NCBI RefSeq assembly: GCF_021650705.1
Contig: NZ_CP087138.1
Coordinates: forward strand, 4,766,501 to 4,830,500
Source: Pseudomonas sp. KNUC1026
GTDB taxonomy: Bacteria > Pseudomonadota > Gammaproteobacteria > Pseudomonadales > Pseudomonadaceae
Direction: 5' to 3'
DNA length: 64,000 nucleotides
Position numbers and translations under genes: made by a program. Numbering within the stretch: position 1 is the stretch's first letter; the number at the start of each line of letters is the position of its first letter. Positions 9,184 to 18,119 of this stretch are shown here, piece by piece. The notes beneath the pieces are model-generated. The model did not search any database, was not told where the DNA came from, and saw only the letters and a program-made list of their open reading frames with translations.

Positions 9184-10128
9184 TTGAACGAGCGTGTACC
9201 TGGCCAGGCGCCATCGGAGCCTTGGCAATTGCAGGAGATCGTTGGCCAGTTGCGCACGGCTCGCCAGGCGTGGCGCCGGCAGAACGGCCGCAGTTGCGGT
9301 AACAGTGGCGGCCGGCAATTGCCTTCTCGCGAAGCGATGGCCGAGATCCTCGAGCAGCTGTGCAGCGCGTTGTTCCCGATGCGCCTGGGGCCTGTGGACC
9401 TGCGTGAGGAAAGCGAAGATTTTTACGTAGGCCACACGCTCGATGCCGCTCTCAATGGCCTGCTGCTGCAAGCGCGGCTGGAGCTGCGCTATGCCAACCG
9501 CCAGGGCCCTTGCGATGTCGAGTCCCTAGACGCCAGCGCCCTGCGCCTGGTGCAGGGCCTGGCGGCGGCATTGCCCAGCCTGCGCGTGCAATTGGACACC
9601 GATGTGCTGGCCGCCTACCAAGGCGACCCGGCTGCGCGCAGCGTGGATGAAGTGCTGCTGTGCTACCCGGGCGTGCTGGCGATCATCCACCACCGCATTG
9701 CCCACCATCTCTACAGCGTTGGCTTGCCGCTGCTGGCGCGCATCGCTGCTGAGCTTGCGCATTCGGTCACCGGTATCGACATCCACCCTGGCGCGCGCAT
9801 CGGCTCGAGCTTTTTCATCGACCACGGCACGGGCGTGGTGATCGGCGAAACCGCGATCATCGGCGAGCGGGTGCGGATTTATCAGGCGGTCACACTGGGC
9901 GCCAAGCGCTTCCCGACCGATGACAACGGCACCCTGCAAAAGGGCCTGCCGCGCCACCCTATCGTGGAAGACGACGTAGTGATCTATGCCGGCGCCACCA
10001 TTCTGGGGCGTGTCACCATCGGTGAGGGCTCAGTGATAGGCGGTAACGTCTGGCTCACGCGCAGCGTGCCGGCCGGCAGCAACATCACCCAGGCCAACCT
10101 GCAGCTGGACGACGGCACGCAGAAGTAA
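9184..10128 (+). CDS. epsC: Serine O-acetyltransferase EpsC
   Basis: Makes O-acetylserine from serine and acetyl-CoA, the carbon skeleton for cysteine synthesis. The protein is 314 aa. The start is TTG at 9184 with AGGAG ten bases upstream; no better ATG exists. The N-terminal helical part is about residues 1-190. The left-handed beta-helix of hexapeptide repeats begins at GIDIHPGARIGSSFFIDHG, with the catalytic His in FIDHGTGVVIGETAIIG and a tail ending QLDDGTQK. It is the EpsC subtype with a long N-terminal extension. Its divergence from the cystine importer genes makes one cysteine-supply locus. Confidence 0.9.
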   Translation: MNERVPGQAPSEPWQLQEIVGQLRTARQAWRRQNGRSCGNSGGRQLPSREAMAEILEQLCSALFPMRLGPVDLREESEDFYVGHTLDAALNGLLLQARLELRYANRQGPCDVESLDASALRLVQGLAAALPSLRVQLDTDVLAAYQGDPAARSVDEVLLCYPGVLAIIHHRIAHHLYSVGLPLLARIAAELAHSVTGIDIHPGARIGSSFFIDHGTGVVIGETAIIGERVRIYQAVTLGAKRFPTDDNGTLQKGLPRHPIVEDDVVIYAGATILGRVTIGEGSVIGGNVWLTRSVPAGSNITQANLQLDDGTQK

Positions 10129-10636
10129 CCTTCAGCCAGCCCCGGGGCCACACCGGGGCGCTCCCTCCTCACGCGTGCGCCGCTCGTCGGATGTCGCACC
10201 TTTCACGAAACCTGACGGCTGGTAGTGCCTCGCCACTGGAATGTCACGGTGAAGCGGCTAATGTCCTTCTGGCATTACGTTAGCTACCCGCAAACGCTGC
10301 TCCGAATCGGGCAATCACCCCTCAAGCCGCGCCAGCGCTGGCCGATAGCGCAATCACGTGATACCACTCCTTAGGCCTCAAGGTTCTAAAGGGCAGCCCG
10401 CTAATTGCAACAAGAGATATGCTTAGCTCGAAGCGGTTGATGACAACGTTTTTTTAATATGGTTTCTTATGCGCCTCGGTTCTTAACGAAATTGCAACAA
10501 ATGGTTATTAGATTGTTAAAAAATCTTTAACCGGACGTTGAGACCGGCGGCGCCACAAGCGCCAGGCGACGCCAAGGGGCACAAAGACCCCCCACAACTG
10601 CAAGACAAAAACTAGAAAGCAAGAGGAGCAATACCA
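10129..10636 (+). promoter_or_regulatory. 508-bp intergenic region before the porin gene
   Basis: No convincing gene is present. A G/C hairpin at 10139-10159 (arms GCCCCGG and CCGGGGC) follows epsC closely and may end transcription, although it has no clear T tract. The second half, about 10430-10530, is strongly A/T-rich with runs of T and A, as expected for a porin promoter and leader. A purine-rich site AAGAGGAG lies just before the porin ATG. No operator could be named. Confidence 0.45.
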
Positions 10637-11989
10637 GTGAACAAGTCTACCTTGGCACTCGCTGTCGCCATGGGCGTGCTGGCCCAGCAGGCAAGCGCCG
10701 CCGGTTTCATCGATGACAGCAAAGCGTCCGTTAGCTCGCGCAGCCTTTATTTCGAACAAGATCAACGCCAGGGTGGCGCGGATCAGCGTCAGACCGTCAC
10801 TGGCCTGAAGTTCGACTTCCTGTCCGGTTACACCCAAGGCACCGTAGGCTTTGGCCTGGACGTGCAGGCCCTGGTGGGCGTTAACCTCACCGGTGGGATC
10901 GATCACCAGAGCCCGGCTACCACCAACACCGTGACTCCGGTCGACAGCGACGGTACTCCGGTTCACAACTGGAGCCGCATCGGCGCCAACGGCAAGATCA
11001 AGTTCTCGAAAACCGAACTCAAGGCTGGTAACGCCCTGGCGCCGAACCTGCCGATCCTGGTTGCCAACGATGGCCGCCTGCTGCCTGCTTCCTACCAAGG
11101 CGCGATCCTGACTTCCAAAGAGCTGGACACCGTGACCTTTACCGCAGGTCGCCTGAACCGCGAAATCGGCCGTGCTTCGAGCAACTGGGCCGGCATCGGC
11201 GGCGGCGGTACTCGTGGCTCTGATGGCTTCAGCTTCGGCGGCGCCGACTGGAAAGTCACCAAAGACCTGACCCTGCAGTACTACTACGCCAAGCTGGACG
11301 ACTACTACACCCAGAACTTCCTGGGCGCTACCCACGTCTTCCAGATCGCACCTGATCAGTCGTTCAAGACCGACCTGCGCTACTTCAACAGCAACTCCGA
11401 TGGTGCCAACGGCAAAGACAGCCGTTACGCCTACCGCAACGGCTACAACTCCGGTGGCCTGGGCGAAGTCGACAACAACACCTGGTCGGCAGCGTTCACC
11501 TACACCCTGGGCGGCCACTCGCTGACCCTGGGCCATCAACGCGTGAGCGACGATGGCGGCATGGCTGCAGTCAACAGCGGCAACATCCAGGACGGCCGCC
11601 GCCGCCCTGAAGGCGAGGGTGGTAACAGCTACTACCTGTACACCGACATCATGGCCAACAGCTTCACCCGTGCCGGTGAGAACTCCACCTTCGGTATCTA
11701 CAGCTACGACTTCGCCAAGCTGGGCGTGCCAGGCCTGAAAGCCACCTGGACCTACGTCAGCGGCCGCGATGCACGTGGCCTGGGTGGCGCTGGCGCCAAC
11801 CAGACTCGCGCGCGTTACGACGAGTGGGAAAGCGATTACCGCCTGGACTACACCCTGCAGAGCGGCCCCCTCAAGGGCCTGGGCTTCTCGGCTCGCCATG
11901 CGACCTACCGCACCGAGCTACCGGCTGCCACTCAGCAGAACATCGACCAGACTCGCTTCTACGTGAACTACACCTACGCCTTCTGGTAA
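10637..11989 (+). CDS. OprD/OprE-family outer-membrane porin
   Basis: Outer-membrane beta-barrel channel of the OprD superfamily, 450 aa. A signal peptide (MNKSTLALAVAMGVLA, cut after ASA) is followed by GFIDDSKASVSSRSLYF, the usual mature start of this family. Alternating aromatic strands run through to the C-terminal FYVNYTYAFW, ending on an aromatic residue as barrel proteins do. It resembles the OprE subgroup, which in P. putida sits next to lsfA, as it does here. Substrate is not evident. A strong terminator follows immediately. Confidence 0.9.
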   Translation: MNKSTLALAVAMGVLAQQASAAGFIDDSKASVSSRSLYFEQDQRQGGADQRQTVTGLKFDFLSGYTQGTVGFGLDVQALVGVNLTGGIDHQSPATTNTVTPVDSDGTPVHNWSRIGANGKIKFSKTELKAGNALAPNLPILVANDGRLLPASYQGAILTSKELDTVTFTAGRLNREIGRASSNWAGIGGGGTRGSDGFSFGGADWKVTKDLTLQYYYAKLDDYYTQNFLGATHVFQIAPDQSFKTDLRYFNSNSDGANGKDSRYAYRNGYNSGGLGEVDNNTWSAAFTYTLGGHSLTLGHQRVSDDGGMAAVNSGNIQDGRRRPEGEGGNSYYLYTDIMANSFTRAGENSTFGIYSYDFAKLGVPGLKATWTYVSGRDARGLGGAGANQTRARYDEWESDYRLDYTLQSGPLKGLGFSARHATYRTELPAATQQNIDQTRFYVNYTYAFW

Positions 11990-12013
11990 CAGAGGTGGGT
12001 GTGAGTTGAAGGG

Positions 12014-12040
12014 AACCCCGCTTCGGCGGGGTTTCTTTTG
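12014..12040 (+). terminator. Rho-independent terminator after the porin gene
   Basis: Stem AACCCCGC / GCGGGGTT with a TTCG loop, followed by TCTTTTG. It lies 25 bp after the porin stop. Confidence 0.9.
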
Positions 12041-12159
12041 CCCGAGTTTTTATATTTCTAAAAGTTATTTAAATAACATTATCTATTCTTTTTATTTTTT
12101 CGCTGCATCTAGCACAGTACACCCATGCCAACGCGCTCCCACTCAGAGGACACCGCACC

Positions 12160-12798
12160 ATGGGACTCAAACTCGGCGACATCGCCCCGGATTTCGAACA
12201 GGCCTCCAGTGAAGGCGATATCCAGTTCCACCAATGGCTGGGTGACAGCTGGGGCGTGCTGTTCTCGCACCCTGCCGACTTCACCCCGGTATGCACCACC
12301 GAGCTGGGTTACACCGCCAAGCTCAAGGACGAGTTCGCCAAGCGTAACGTCAAGGCCATTGCTCTCTCGGTTGACCCGGTCGAGTCCCACGTGAAGTGGA
12401 TCGACGACATCAACGACACCCAGAACACCCGGGTCAACTTCCCCATCCTGGCCGATGCCGACCGCAAGGTGTCCGACCTCTATGACCTGATCCACCCCAA
12501 CGCCAACGACACCCTGACGGTGCGCTCGCTGTTCGTGATCGACCCGAACAAGAAGGTGCGCCTGACCATCACCTACCCCGCCAGCACCGGCCGCAACTTC
12601 AACGAAATCCTGCGGGTGATCGACTCGTTGCAACTGACCGACAGCCACAAGGTGGCCACCCCCGCCAACTGGCAGGACGGTGACGAGGTGGTGATCGTGC
12701 CGTCGCTCAAGGACGAAGATGAAATCCGCCAGCGCTTCCCTAAAGGCTACCGCGTCGTGCGCCCCTATTTGCGGCTGACGCCACAGCCGAACAAGTGA
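12160..12798 (+). CDS. lsfA: 1-Cys peroxiredoxin LsfA
   Basis: Thiol peroxidase of the Prx6 (1-Cys) group, 212 aa. The peroxidatic cysteine is in HPADFTPVCTTELG at about residue 47, with Thr and Arg partners in the usual places; the C-terminal arm (GYRVVRPYLRLTPQPNK) is typical of Prx6-like enzymes. LsfA is induced during growth on sulfonates and its gene is a neighbour of ssu genes in Pseudomonas. The upstream 120 bp are strongly A/T-rich and probably hold the promoter. A terminator follows the stop codon. In this window its usual neighbour ssuE is about 42 kb away. Confidence 0.93.
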   Translation: MGLKLGDIAPDFEQASSEGDIQFHQWLGDSWGVLFSHPADFTPVCTTELGYTAKLKDEFAKRNVKAIALSVDPVESHVKWIDDINDTQNTRVNFPILADADRKVSDLYDLIHPNANDTLTVRSLFVIDPNKKVRLTITYPASTGRNFNEILRVIDSLQLTDSHKVATPANWQDGDEVVIVPSLKDEDEIRQRFPKGYRVVRPYLRLTPQPNK

Positions 12799-12817
12799 AC
12801 CTGTCTTGCAGGGATTT

Positions 12818-12845
12818 CAGGGCCGCGAAAGCGGCCCTTTTTGCC
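12818..12845 (+). terminator. Terminator after lsfA
   Basis: Stem GGGCCGC / GCGGCCC with a GAAA loop, followed by a TTTTT tract. Confidence 0.9.
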
Positions 12846-13202
12846 TTCCCGTCACGGGATAAGCCGCCCTTGTGCAGGCTGAGGTGCTGCGCCTGGCGGG
12901 TGAGACTACGGTTTTGCTGCGCAGGCGTAACCCTAGGGCAGCCCCCGAATGGAGTAGGAGAGCGGCTGTGCCGCGCGACGCGCAGGGTTTGAGGATGGAG
13001 CGGGTCTTTTCCTCCGTTGATTCAAGCGCGTACCCGGCTGTTCGGCAGCTCAGTGCGTGGCCCGGCAAGCCACACGCCTTCGTCATGATCAGCGCCATCG
13101 CCCTCCCCGAAAAGCCGCTGTGCATGTCCCGCTATTTTCACGAACGTACAAGCAAAGCCTGAGGCCAAGCGCTTATGGTCTTCTCGGGCGCTCAGCAGGC
13201 CA
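12846..13202. other. Intergenic stretch with no recognised gene
   Basis: About 350 bp between the lsfA terminator and the AraC-type coding sequence. Several short open frames cross it but none resembles a known protein and none has a convincing ribosome site. It is probably the left edge of the accessory block and may contain the start of the AraC-type gene. Confidence 0.35.
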
Positions 13203-13961
13203 ATCGGCCTGCCGCATCCACTTTCGCAGCTCGAGGCTTTTTTCAGTGGTCACGGTTTCGACCCGCATCGGCACCACACCTATGCGATCGGCCGCACCCT
13301 GGCGGGCGTGCAGAGTTTCCGCTACCGCGGCGAGGCGCGACAGCCTGCCTGGCAGCACGCTGGTACTTCATCCGGATGAAGAGCATGACGGGCATGCCGG
13401 CAGCGAGTCGGGCTTTCGCTATCGCATGCTCTACATCACCCCAGCGCTTGCGCAGGAGGTGCTTCACGGCAAACCCCTACCTTTTCTCAGGGCGGCATCT
13501 CCGACGACCCGCAACTGGCGGCCGCTGCCGACAGCATCCTCCACTCACTCGACGATTCGGTCGACCCGCTGGCCGAGGATGATGCGATTTTCCAGCTGTT
13601 CACCCGGCTGCAAACCCTGTGCGGCGAACGGCCGGCCATCAACGCCAGCTGCTTCACGGCGGCGAACCTGGCGCGCGAATACATGAACGACAACCTCCAC
13701 TTGCCCGTGAGCCTGGAAGACCTGGCCGAATGCACCGGCCGTGACAAATGGAGCCTGTCCAAGGACTACTGGGTGTTCTTCGGGACCAGCCCCCACCGCT
13801 ACATCACCATGCGCCGGCTGGACCGTGTCAAAGCGTCGATCCTGTCTGGGCGCCCGCTGAGCGAGGCTGCGCTGGACGCTGGCTTCTTTGACCAGAGCCA
13901 TATGAGCCGGCATTTCAAGAACGCCTTTGGCATATCGCCGGCTCGCTGGTGCCGCCCCTAG
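13203..13961 (+). pseudogene. AraC-family transcriptional regulator, frameshifted, start unclear
   Basis: Three consecutive frames together give a normal AraC regulator. The cupin-like sensor half reads FFSGHGFDPHRHHTYAIGRT and then, after a one-base shift near 13333-13341, LPGSTLVLHPDEEHDGHAG. A second shift near 13487-13491 leads into the region ending in the DNA-binding half, MNDNLHLPVSLEDLAECTGR, with two helix-turn-helix units (SLEDLAECTGRDKWSLSKDY and LSEAALDAGFFDQSHMSRHF). No start codon in the first frame is obvious; the ATG at 13175 is in another frame, so a third shift is possible. The stop at 13961 overlaps the converging treR stop by four bases. The sensor half suggests a small-molecule inducer, not identified. 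It may be an intact gene carrying sequence errors. Confidence 0.7.
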
Positions 13962-14662
13962 CGCCGGGCAACGTCCGAGAAGTAGAACTTGTCCAGCGTG
14001 TGCCGTGATTCGGTGTATTCGAACTGGCGGCCGTCCTGCAGAAAGGTCTGGTTGCTCGCCACGATCACATGGCTCTGGCCGTCCAGGTCCAGGTGCCGCT
14101 GATCGTCCTTGCTGCGGGGCATCGCTTCGATGGTGCGGCGGGCATAGCTGATCTGCAGCTGCAGGGTCTGTTCGATGTAGGCGTAGATCGACTGCTCGGC
14201 GATCTCGGCCGTCAGGCCCGGGATGAGCTCGGCCATGAAGTGGTTGATGTCGAGGATCTCTCGTTTGCCGTCGATGCGGCGCACACGCTTGATGCGGGTC
14301 ACCAGGCTGCCTTCCTCGGCCTGGATGTGTTCGAGCAGGCTGCCCTGCAAGGGCAGTTGGCTGAACTCCACCACCTCGGTGCGCACGTCGTTGCCCAGCC
14401 GGGGGTAGGTTTCCTGGAAGCTGACGATACCGCCGAGCTGAAACTCGATCGGCGCGGGCGAGAGCACGAAGGTGCCCTTGCCGTGGACCTTCTGCGCGAA
14501 CCCCCTTTCTTGCAACTGCTCGATGGCACGGCGCACCGTACCGCGGCTGGTCTGGTAGCTGCCCATCAGTTCGGTTTCGGAGGGCAGGCGAGCGCCTGGC
14601 TGCAGGCGTTCGGTGGTGATGCTGGCAAGCAGATCGCTGTAGATCTGGTTGTATTTGCTCAT
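13958..14662 (-). CDS. treR: GntR-family trehalose operon repressor TreR
   Basis: DNA-binding repressor of the GntR/HutC group, 234 aa. The N-terminal winged helix includes RLPSETELMGSYQTSRGTVR at about residues 25-44. The C-terminal UTRA ligand domain includes FQETYPRLGNDVRTEVVEF and ends SRHTLDKFYFSDVARR. ATG at 14662 was chosen over upstream in-frame codons because the helix-turn-helix then falls at the normal distance. It is divergent from treB and the 202-bp gap contains two operator-like palindromes. In TreR of this type trehalose-6-phosphate releases DNA binding, which fits the enzymes encoded next to it. Confidence 0.88.
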   Translation of the reverse strand: MSKYNQIYSDLLASITTERLQPGARLPSETELMGSYQTSRGTVRRAIEQLQERGFAQKVHGKGTFVLSPAPIEFQLGGIVSFQETYPRLGNDVRTEVVEFSQLPLQGSLLEHIQAEEGSLVTRIKRVRRIDGKREILDINHFMAELIPGLTAEIAEQSIYAYIEQTLQLQISYARRTIEAMPRSKDDQRHLDLDGQSHVIVASNQTFLQDGRQFEYTESRHTLDKFYFSDVARR

Positions 14663-14763
14663 GAAGTGGGCTCGGTACCGGGTGCGCGAAGGGGGAACCA
14701 TAGGGATGGCATGCGTGTTTGTCGATGGCCTTGCGACGGCCGCGTGGTAACTATTGTTGCAAA

Positions 14764-14803
14764 CTCGTCTGTACGAGTTATTGCGCCAGCTCGTACAGAC
14801 GAG
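14764..14803. promoter_or_regulatory. Paired palindromic operators, probably for TreR
   Basis: Two 14-base sites, CTCGTCTGTACGAG at 14764-14777 and CTCGTACAGACGAG at 14790-14803, are exact reverse complements of each other. Each also has half-site symmetry (CTCGT-4-ACGAG). Centre spacing is 26 bp, about two and a half helix turns. They lie between divergent treR and treB, the place expected for an autoregulating repressor. Confidence 0.7.
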
Positions 14804-14864
14804 TATGTTGGATGCACACGGTAGCGGCAACGCACCCCAATAACAAAAAAAGCAGGGCACAAGC

Positions 14865-16307
14865 ATGAGCCACGATTACGCGAACATCGCCAGCGCGTTG
14901 CTGCAAAGCCTCGGCGGCAGGGCCAACCTCGAACAGGCCGCGCACTGCGTCACCCGCCTACGCCTCTCTCTGAAAGACCCAAACCAGGTAGACCGCGGCA
15001 CCCTGAACCAGATCGACCTGGTCAAGGGCTCGTTCTTCAGTGGCGGCCTGTTCCAAGTGGTCATCGGCCCCGGCGAAGTCGAAAAAGTCTACGCCGCCCT
15101 GCGCGAGCAAACCGGCTTGGCCGCCCTCACCATCGCCGACCTCAAGCAACAGAGCGCCGCCAAGGTCAATGGCGTGCAGCGCCTGGTGCGGGTGCTGTCC
15201 GATGTCTTCATGCCGATCCTGCCGGCGTTGATCATCGCTGGCCTGCTGATGGGGGTGAACAACCTGATCGGTGCCAAGGGCATGTTCGTCGAAGGCCAAA
15301 CGTTGCTGGAGGCCTACCCCGCGCTCGACGGCGTGTGGAGCCTGATCAACCTGATGGCCAACACCTCCTTCGTATTCCTTCCGGCGCTGGTGGGCTGGTC
15401 GGCGGCCAAGCGCTTCGGCGGCAGTGAAATCCTCGGCATCGTGCTGGGGCTGATGCTGGTGCACCCCGACCTTCTCAACGCCTGGAACTACGGCAAGGTG
15501 GTAGCCGGCCTGGGCGGGCAGGGCATGCCGTACTTCGACATTTTCGGCTGGTTCAAGATCGAGAAGGTGGGTTACCAGGGGCAGATCCTGCCGATTTTGC
15601 TGGCCGCCTACGTGATGAGCGTGATCGAGAAGTGGCTGCGCGCCCGGGTGCCCAACGCCATCCAGCTGCTGGTGGTGCCTATCACCACCATCGTGATCAC
15701 CGGCGTATTGGCCCTGGCCCTGATCGGCCCGGTCACCCGCCACCTGGGCATCCTGATCACCGAGGGGCTGGTGGCGCTGTTCGACCTGGCACCGCTGCTA
15801 GGCGGCGGCATCTTCGGCCTGCTGTTCGCACCCCTGGTGATCACCGGGATGCACCACATGTTCCTTGGCGTCGACCTGCAACTGATCTCCACCCAGGGCG
15901 GCACCTTCATATGGCCGATGATCGTGATGTCCAACCTCGCCCAGGGCAGTGCCGCAGCGGCGGTGTTCTACATGACCCGCAACGCCCGCGACAAGAGCAT
16001 GGCTTCCACCTCCGCAGTCTCGGCGTACTTTGGCATCACCGAGCCTGCGATGTTCGGCATCAACCTGCGTTACAAGTACCCGTTCTACTCCGCCCTGATC
16101 GGCTCTTCGATGGCATGCATCTTCCTGTCGATGAACAAGGTGCAGGCCTCGGCCATCGGTGTCGGCGGCCTGCCCGGCTTCATTTCCATCATGCCCCAGT
16201 ACATCCCGGTGTTCGTAGTCGGCATGGTCATCGCCATGATCGTGCCTTTCCTGCTCACCTGCGCACTCAGCGCCAAGCTCATCCGCCCCGGCTACCGGGT
16301 GGCCTAA
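14865..16307 (+). CDS. treB: PTS trehalose transporter subunit IIBC
   Basis: Phosphotransferase permease that imports trehalose as trehalose-6-phosphate, 480 aa. The EIIB domain comes first, with the phosphorylated cysteine in AAHCVTRLRL (Cys28). The EIIC domain follows from about residue 105 with around ten hydrophobic helices and the motif GMHHMFLGVDLQ. It has no EIIA domain of its own; the EIIA-HPr-EI fusion encoded downstream would supply phosphate. ATG at 14865 is the first gene of the tre operon and lies 33 bp before treC. The operators upstream suggest repression by TreR. Confidence 0.93.
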   Translation: MSHDYANIASALLQSLGGRANLEQAAHCVTRLRLSLKDPNQVDRGTLNQIDLVKGSFFSGGLFQVVIGPGEVEKVYAALREQTGLAALTIADLKQQSAAKVNGVQRLVRVLSDVFMPILPALIIAGLLMGVNNLIGAKGMFVEGQTLLEAYPALDGVWSLINLMANTSFVFLPALVGWSAAKRFGGSEILGIVLGLMLVHPDLLNAWNYGKVVAGLGGQGMPYFDIFGWFKIEKVGYQGQILPILLAAYVMSVIEKWLRARVPNAIQLLVVPITTIVITGVLALALIGPVTRHLGILITEGLVALFDLAPLLGGGIFGLLFAPLVITGMHHMFLGVDLQLISTQGGTFIWPMIVMSNLAQGSAAAAVFYMTRNARDKSMASTSAVSAYFGITEPAMFGINLRYKYPFYSALIGSSMACIFLSMNKVQASAIGVGGLPGFISIMPQYIPVFVVGMVIAMIVPFLLTCALSAKLIRPGYRVA

Positions 16308-16339
16308 GCCCTGGCTCCAACCACTGAAGGATTCGCGCC

Positions 16340-17992
16340 ATGCAAGCCTGGCAGCATTCGGTGATCTACCAGATCTACCCCAAAAGCTTCCATAGCCACG
16401 CCGGCAACCCCGCCGGGGACCTGCTCGGTGTGGTGGACAAACTCGACTACCTACACTGGCTTGGTGTCGATTGCCTGTGGCTGACGCCCTTCCTGCGCTC
16501 GCCGCAGCGCGACAACGGCTACGACATCAGCGATTACTACGCCATCGACCCCAGCTACGGCACCATGGCCGACTGCGAGTTGCTGATCGCCGAAGCCGGT
16601 AAGCGCGGTATCAAGCTGATGCTCGACATCGTGGTCAACCACACGTCCATCGAGCATGCCTGGTTCCAGCAGGCGCGCAGCAGCCTGGACAACCCCTATC
16701 GCGATTTTTATATCTGGCGCGACCAGCCCAACAACTGGGAATCCAAGTTCGGCGGCTCGGCCTGGGAGTACGAAGCCCAAACCGGCCAGTACTACCTGCA
16801 CCTGTTCGATCACACCCAGGCCGACCTGAACTGGGACAACCCCAGAGTGCGCGAAGAAGTCTTCAAGATGATGCGCTTCTGGCGTGACAAGGGCGTTGGC
16901 GGTTTCCGCCTGGACGTGATCAACCTGATATCCAAACCGGCAGACTTCCCGGAAGACGCCACCGACGGGCGCGGCTTCTACACGGACGGGCCGAACGTGC
17001 ACCGCTACCTGCAGGAGATGCACCGCGAAGTCTTCGAGGGCCATGACCTGGTGAACGTGGGCGAGATGTCGTCGACCCGCCTGGAGCATTGCATCCGCTA
17101 TTCGCACCCGGCATCGAAAGAGCTGTCGATGACCTTCAATTTCCATCATCTGAAGGTGGACTACCCCAACATGCAGAAGTGGGTGTACGCCGACTTCGAC
17201 TTCATCGAGCTCAAGCGCATCTTCTCGCTGTGGCAGACCGGCATGCAGGCAGGGGGCGGCTGGAATGCGTTGTTCTGGTGCAACCACGATCAGCCGCGGG
17301 TGGTGTCGCGGTTCGGCGACGATGGCGAGCACCGCGTCGCCGCCGCCAAGATGCTGGGCACGGCGCTGCATTTTCTGCAGGGCACCCCGTTCATCTACCA
17401 GGGCGAGGAGCTGGGCATGACCAACCCAGGCTTCGACCGTATCGAGCAGTACCGCGACGTCGAAACCCTGAACATCTATCGGCTCAAGCGCGAGGCAGGC
17501 GAGAGCGACGCCCAGTGCATGGCCACCATCATGCAGAAATCGCGGGACAACGCCCGCACGCCCATGCAGTGGAGCGGCGAGCCCAATGCCGGCTTCAGCA
17601 CCGCAGCGCCCTGGATCGACCTGCCGGCCAACGCCGGGCACATCAACGTCGAGCAGCAGTTCAGCGACCCTTCCTCTGTGCTGCACCACTACCGCCGCTT
17701 GATAGCCCTGCGCCGGGAAACGCCCCTGATGCAGGCCGGTATCTACCGCGACCTCCTGCCGGAGCATACCCAGGTGTGGGCCTACCTGCGCGAAGGCAGC
17801 GGCGAGCGGCTGTTGGTGGTGAGCAACTTCTACGGCCGCGCCTGTGAAGTGGAGCTGCCTGAGCCGGTGATCGGAGCCGCCCAGTCACAACGGTTGCTCA
17901 TCAGCAATTATCCCGGCAGCGAACAACGCCAGCGGCGGCTGTCGCTCAGACCCTATGAATCGTTCGTGCTGCACCTGGCCGGTAACGGCTGA
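16340..17992 (+). CDS. treC: Alpha,alpha-phosphotrehalase (trehalose-6-phosphate hydrolase)
   Basis: Cytoplasmic glycoside hydrolase family 13 enzyme, 550 aa, that splits trehalose-6-phosphate into glucose and glucose-6-phosphate. GH13 regions visible in order: DIVVNHTS (region I), GFRLDVINLI with the nucleophile Asp (II), VNVGEMSS with the acid/base Glu (III) and WCNHDQPR (IV). The opening WQHSVIYQIYPKSF is typical of TreC. It lies between the transporter and the maltoporin-like gene, which fits import and hydrolysis in one operon. Length is normal and no frameshift is seen. Confidence 0.94.
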   Translation: MQAWQHSVIYQIYPKSFHSHAGNPAGDLLGVVDKLDYLHWLGVDCLWLTPFLRSPQRDNGYDISDYYAIDPSYGTMADCELLIAEAGKRGIKLMLDIVVNHTSIEHAWFQQARSSLDNPYRDFYIWRDQPNNWESKFGGSAWEYEAQTGQYYLHLFDHTQADLNWDNPRVREEVFKMMRFWRDKGVGGFRLDVINLISKPADFPEDATDGRGFYTDGPNVHRYLQEMHREVFEGHDLVNVGEMSSTRLEHCIRYSHPASKELSMTFNFHHLKVDYPNMQKWVYADFDFIELKRIFSLWQTGMQAGGGWNALFWCNHDQPRVVSRFGDDGEHRVAAAKMLGTALHFLQGTPFIYQGEELGMTNPGFDRIEQYRDVETLNIYRLKREAGESDAQCMATIMQKSRDNARTPMQWSGEPNAGFSTAAPWIDLPANAGHINVEQQFSDPSSVLHHYRRLIALRRETPLMQAGIYRDLLPEHTQVWAYLREGSGERLLVVSNFYGRACEVELPEPVIGAAQSQRLLISNYPGSEQRQRRLSLRPYESFVLHLAGNG

Positions 17993-18038
17993 CACCTGCT
18001 ATCGCACCGGGTAGCCAAGCGGCTGCCGTGGCGTTGGG

Positions 18039-18070
18039 CCCCTCTGCGGCGGGGGTTTGCCGCAGAGGGG
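18039..18070 (+). promoter_or_regulatory. Perfect 12-bp hairpin between treC and the porin gene
   Basis: Arms CCCCTCTGCGGC and GCCGCAGAGGGG pair perfectly around an eight-base loop in the 127-bp treC-porin gap. There is no T tract directly after it, so it may protect or attenuate the mRNA rather than end it. Confidence 0.5.
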
Positions 18071-18119
18071 CGCTGGGCCCGCAAGACCTTTTACAACAAT
18101 AAAAAGACAGGGGTGGATT

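Noticed and set aside
10139..10159. Strong terminator after epsC
   Set aside because: The hairpin is real but short and has no T tract, so it is only noted within the intergenic entry.
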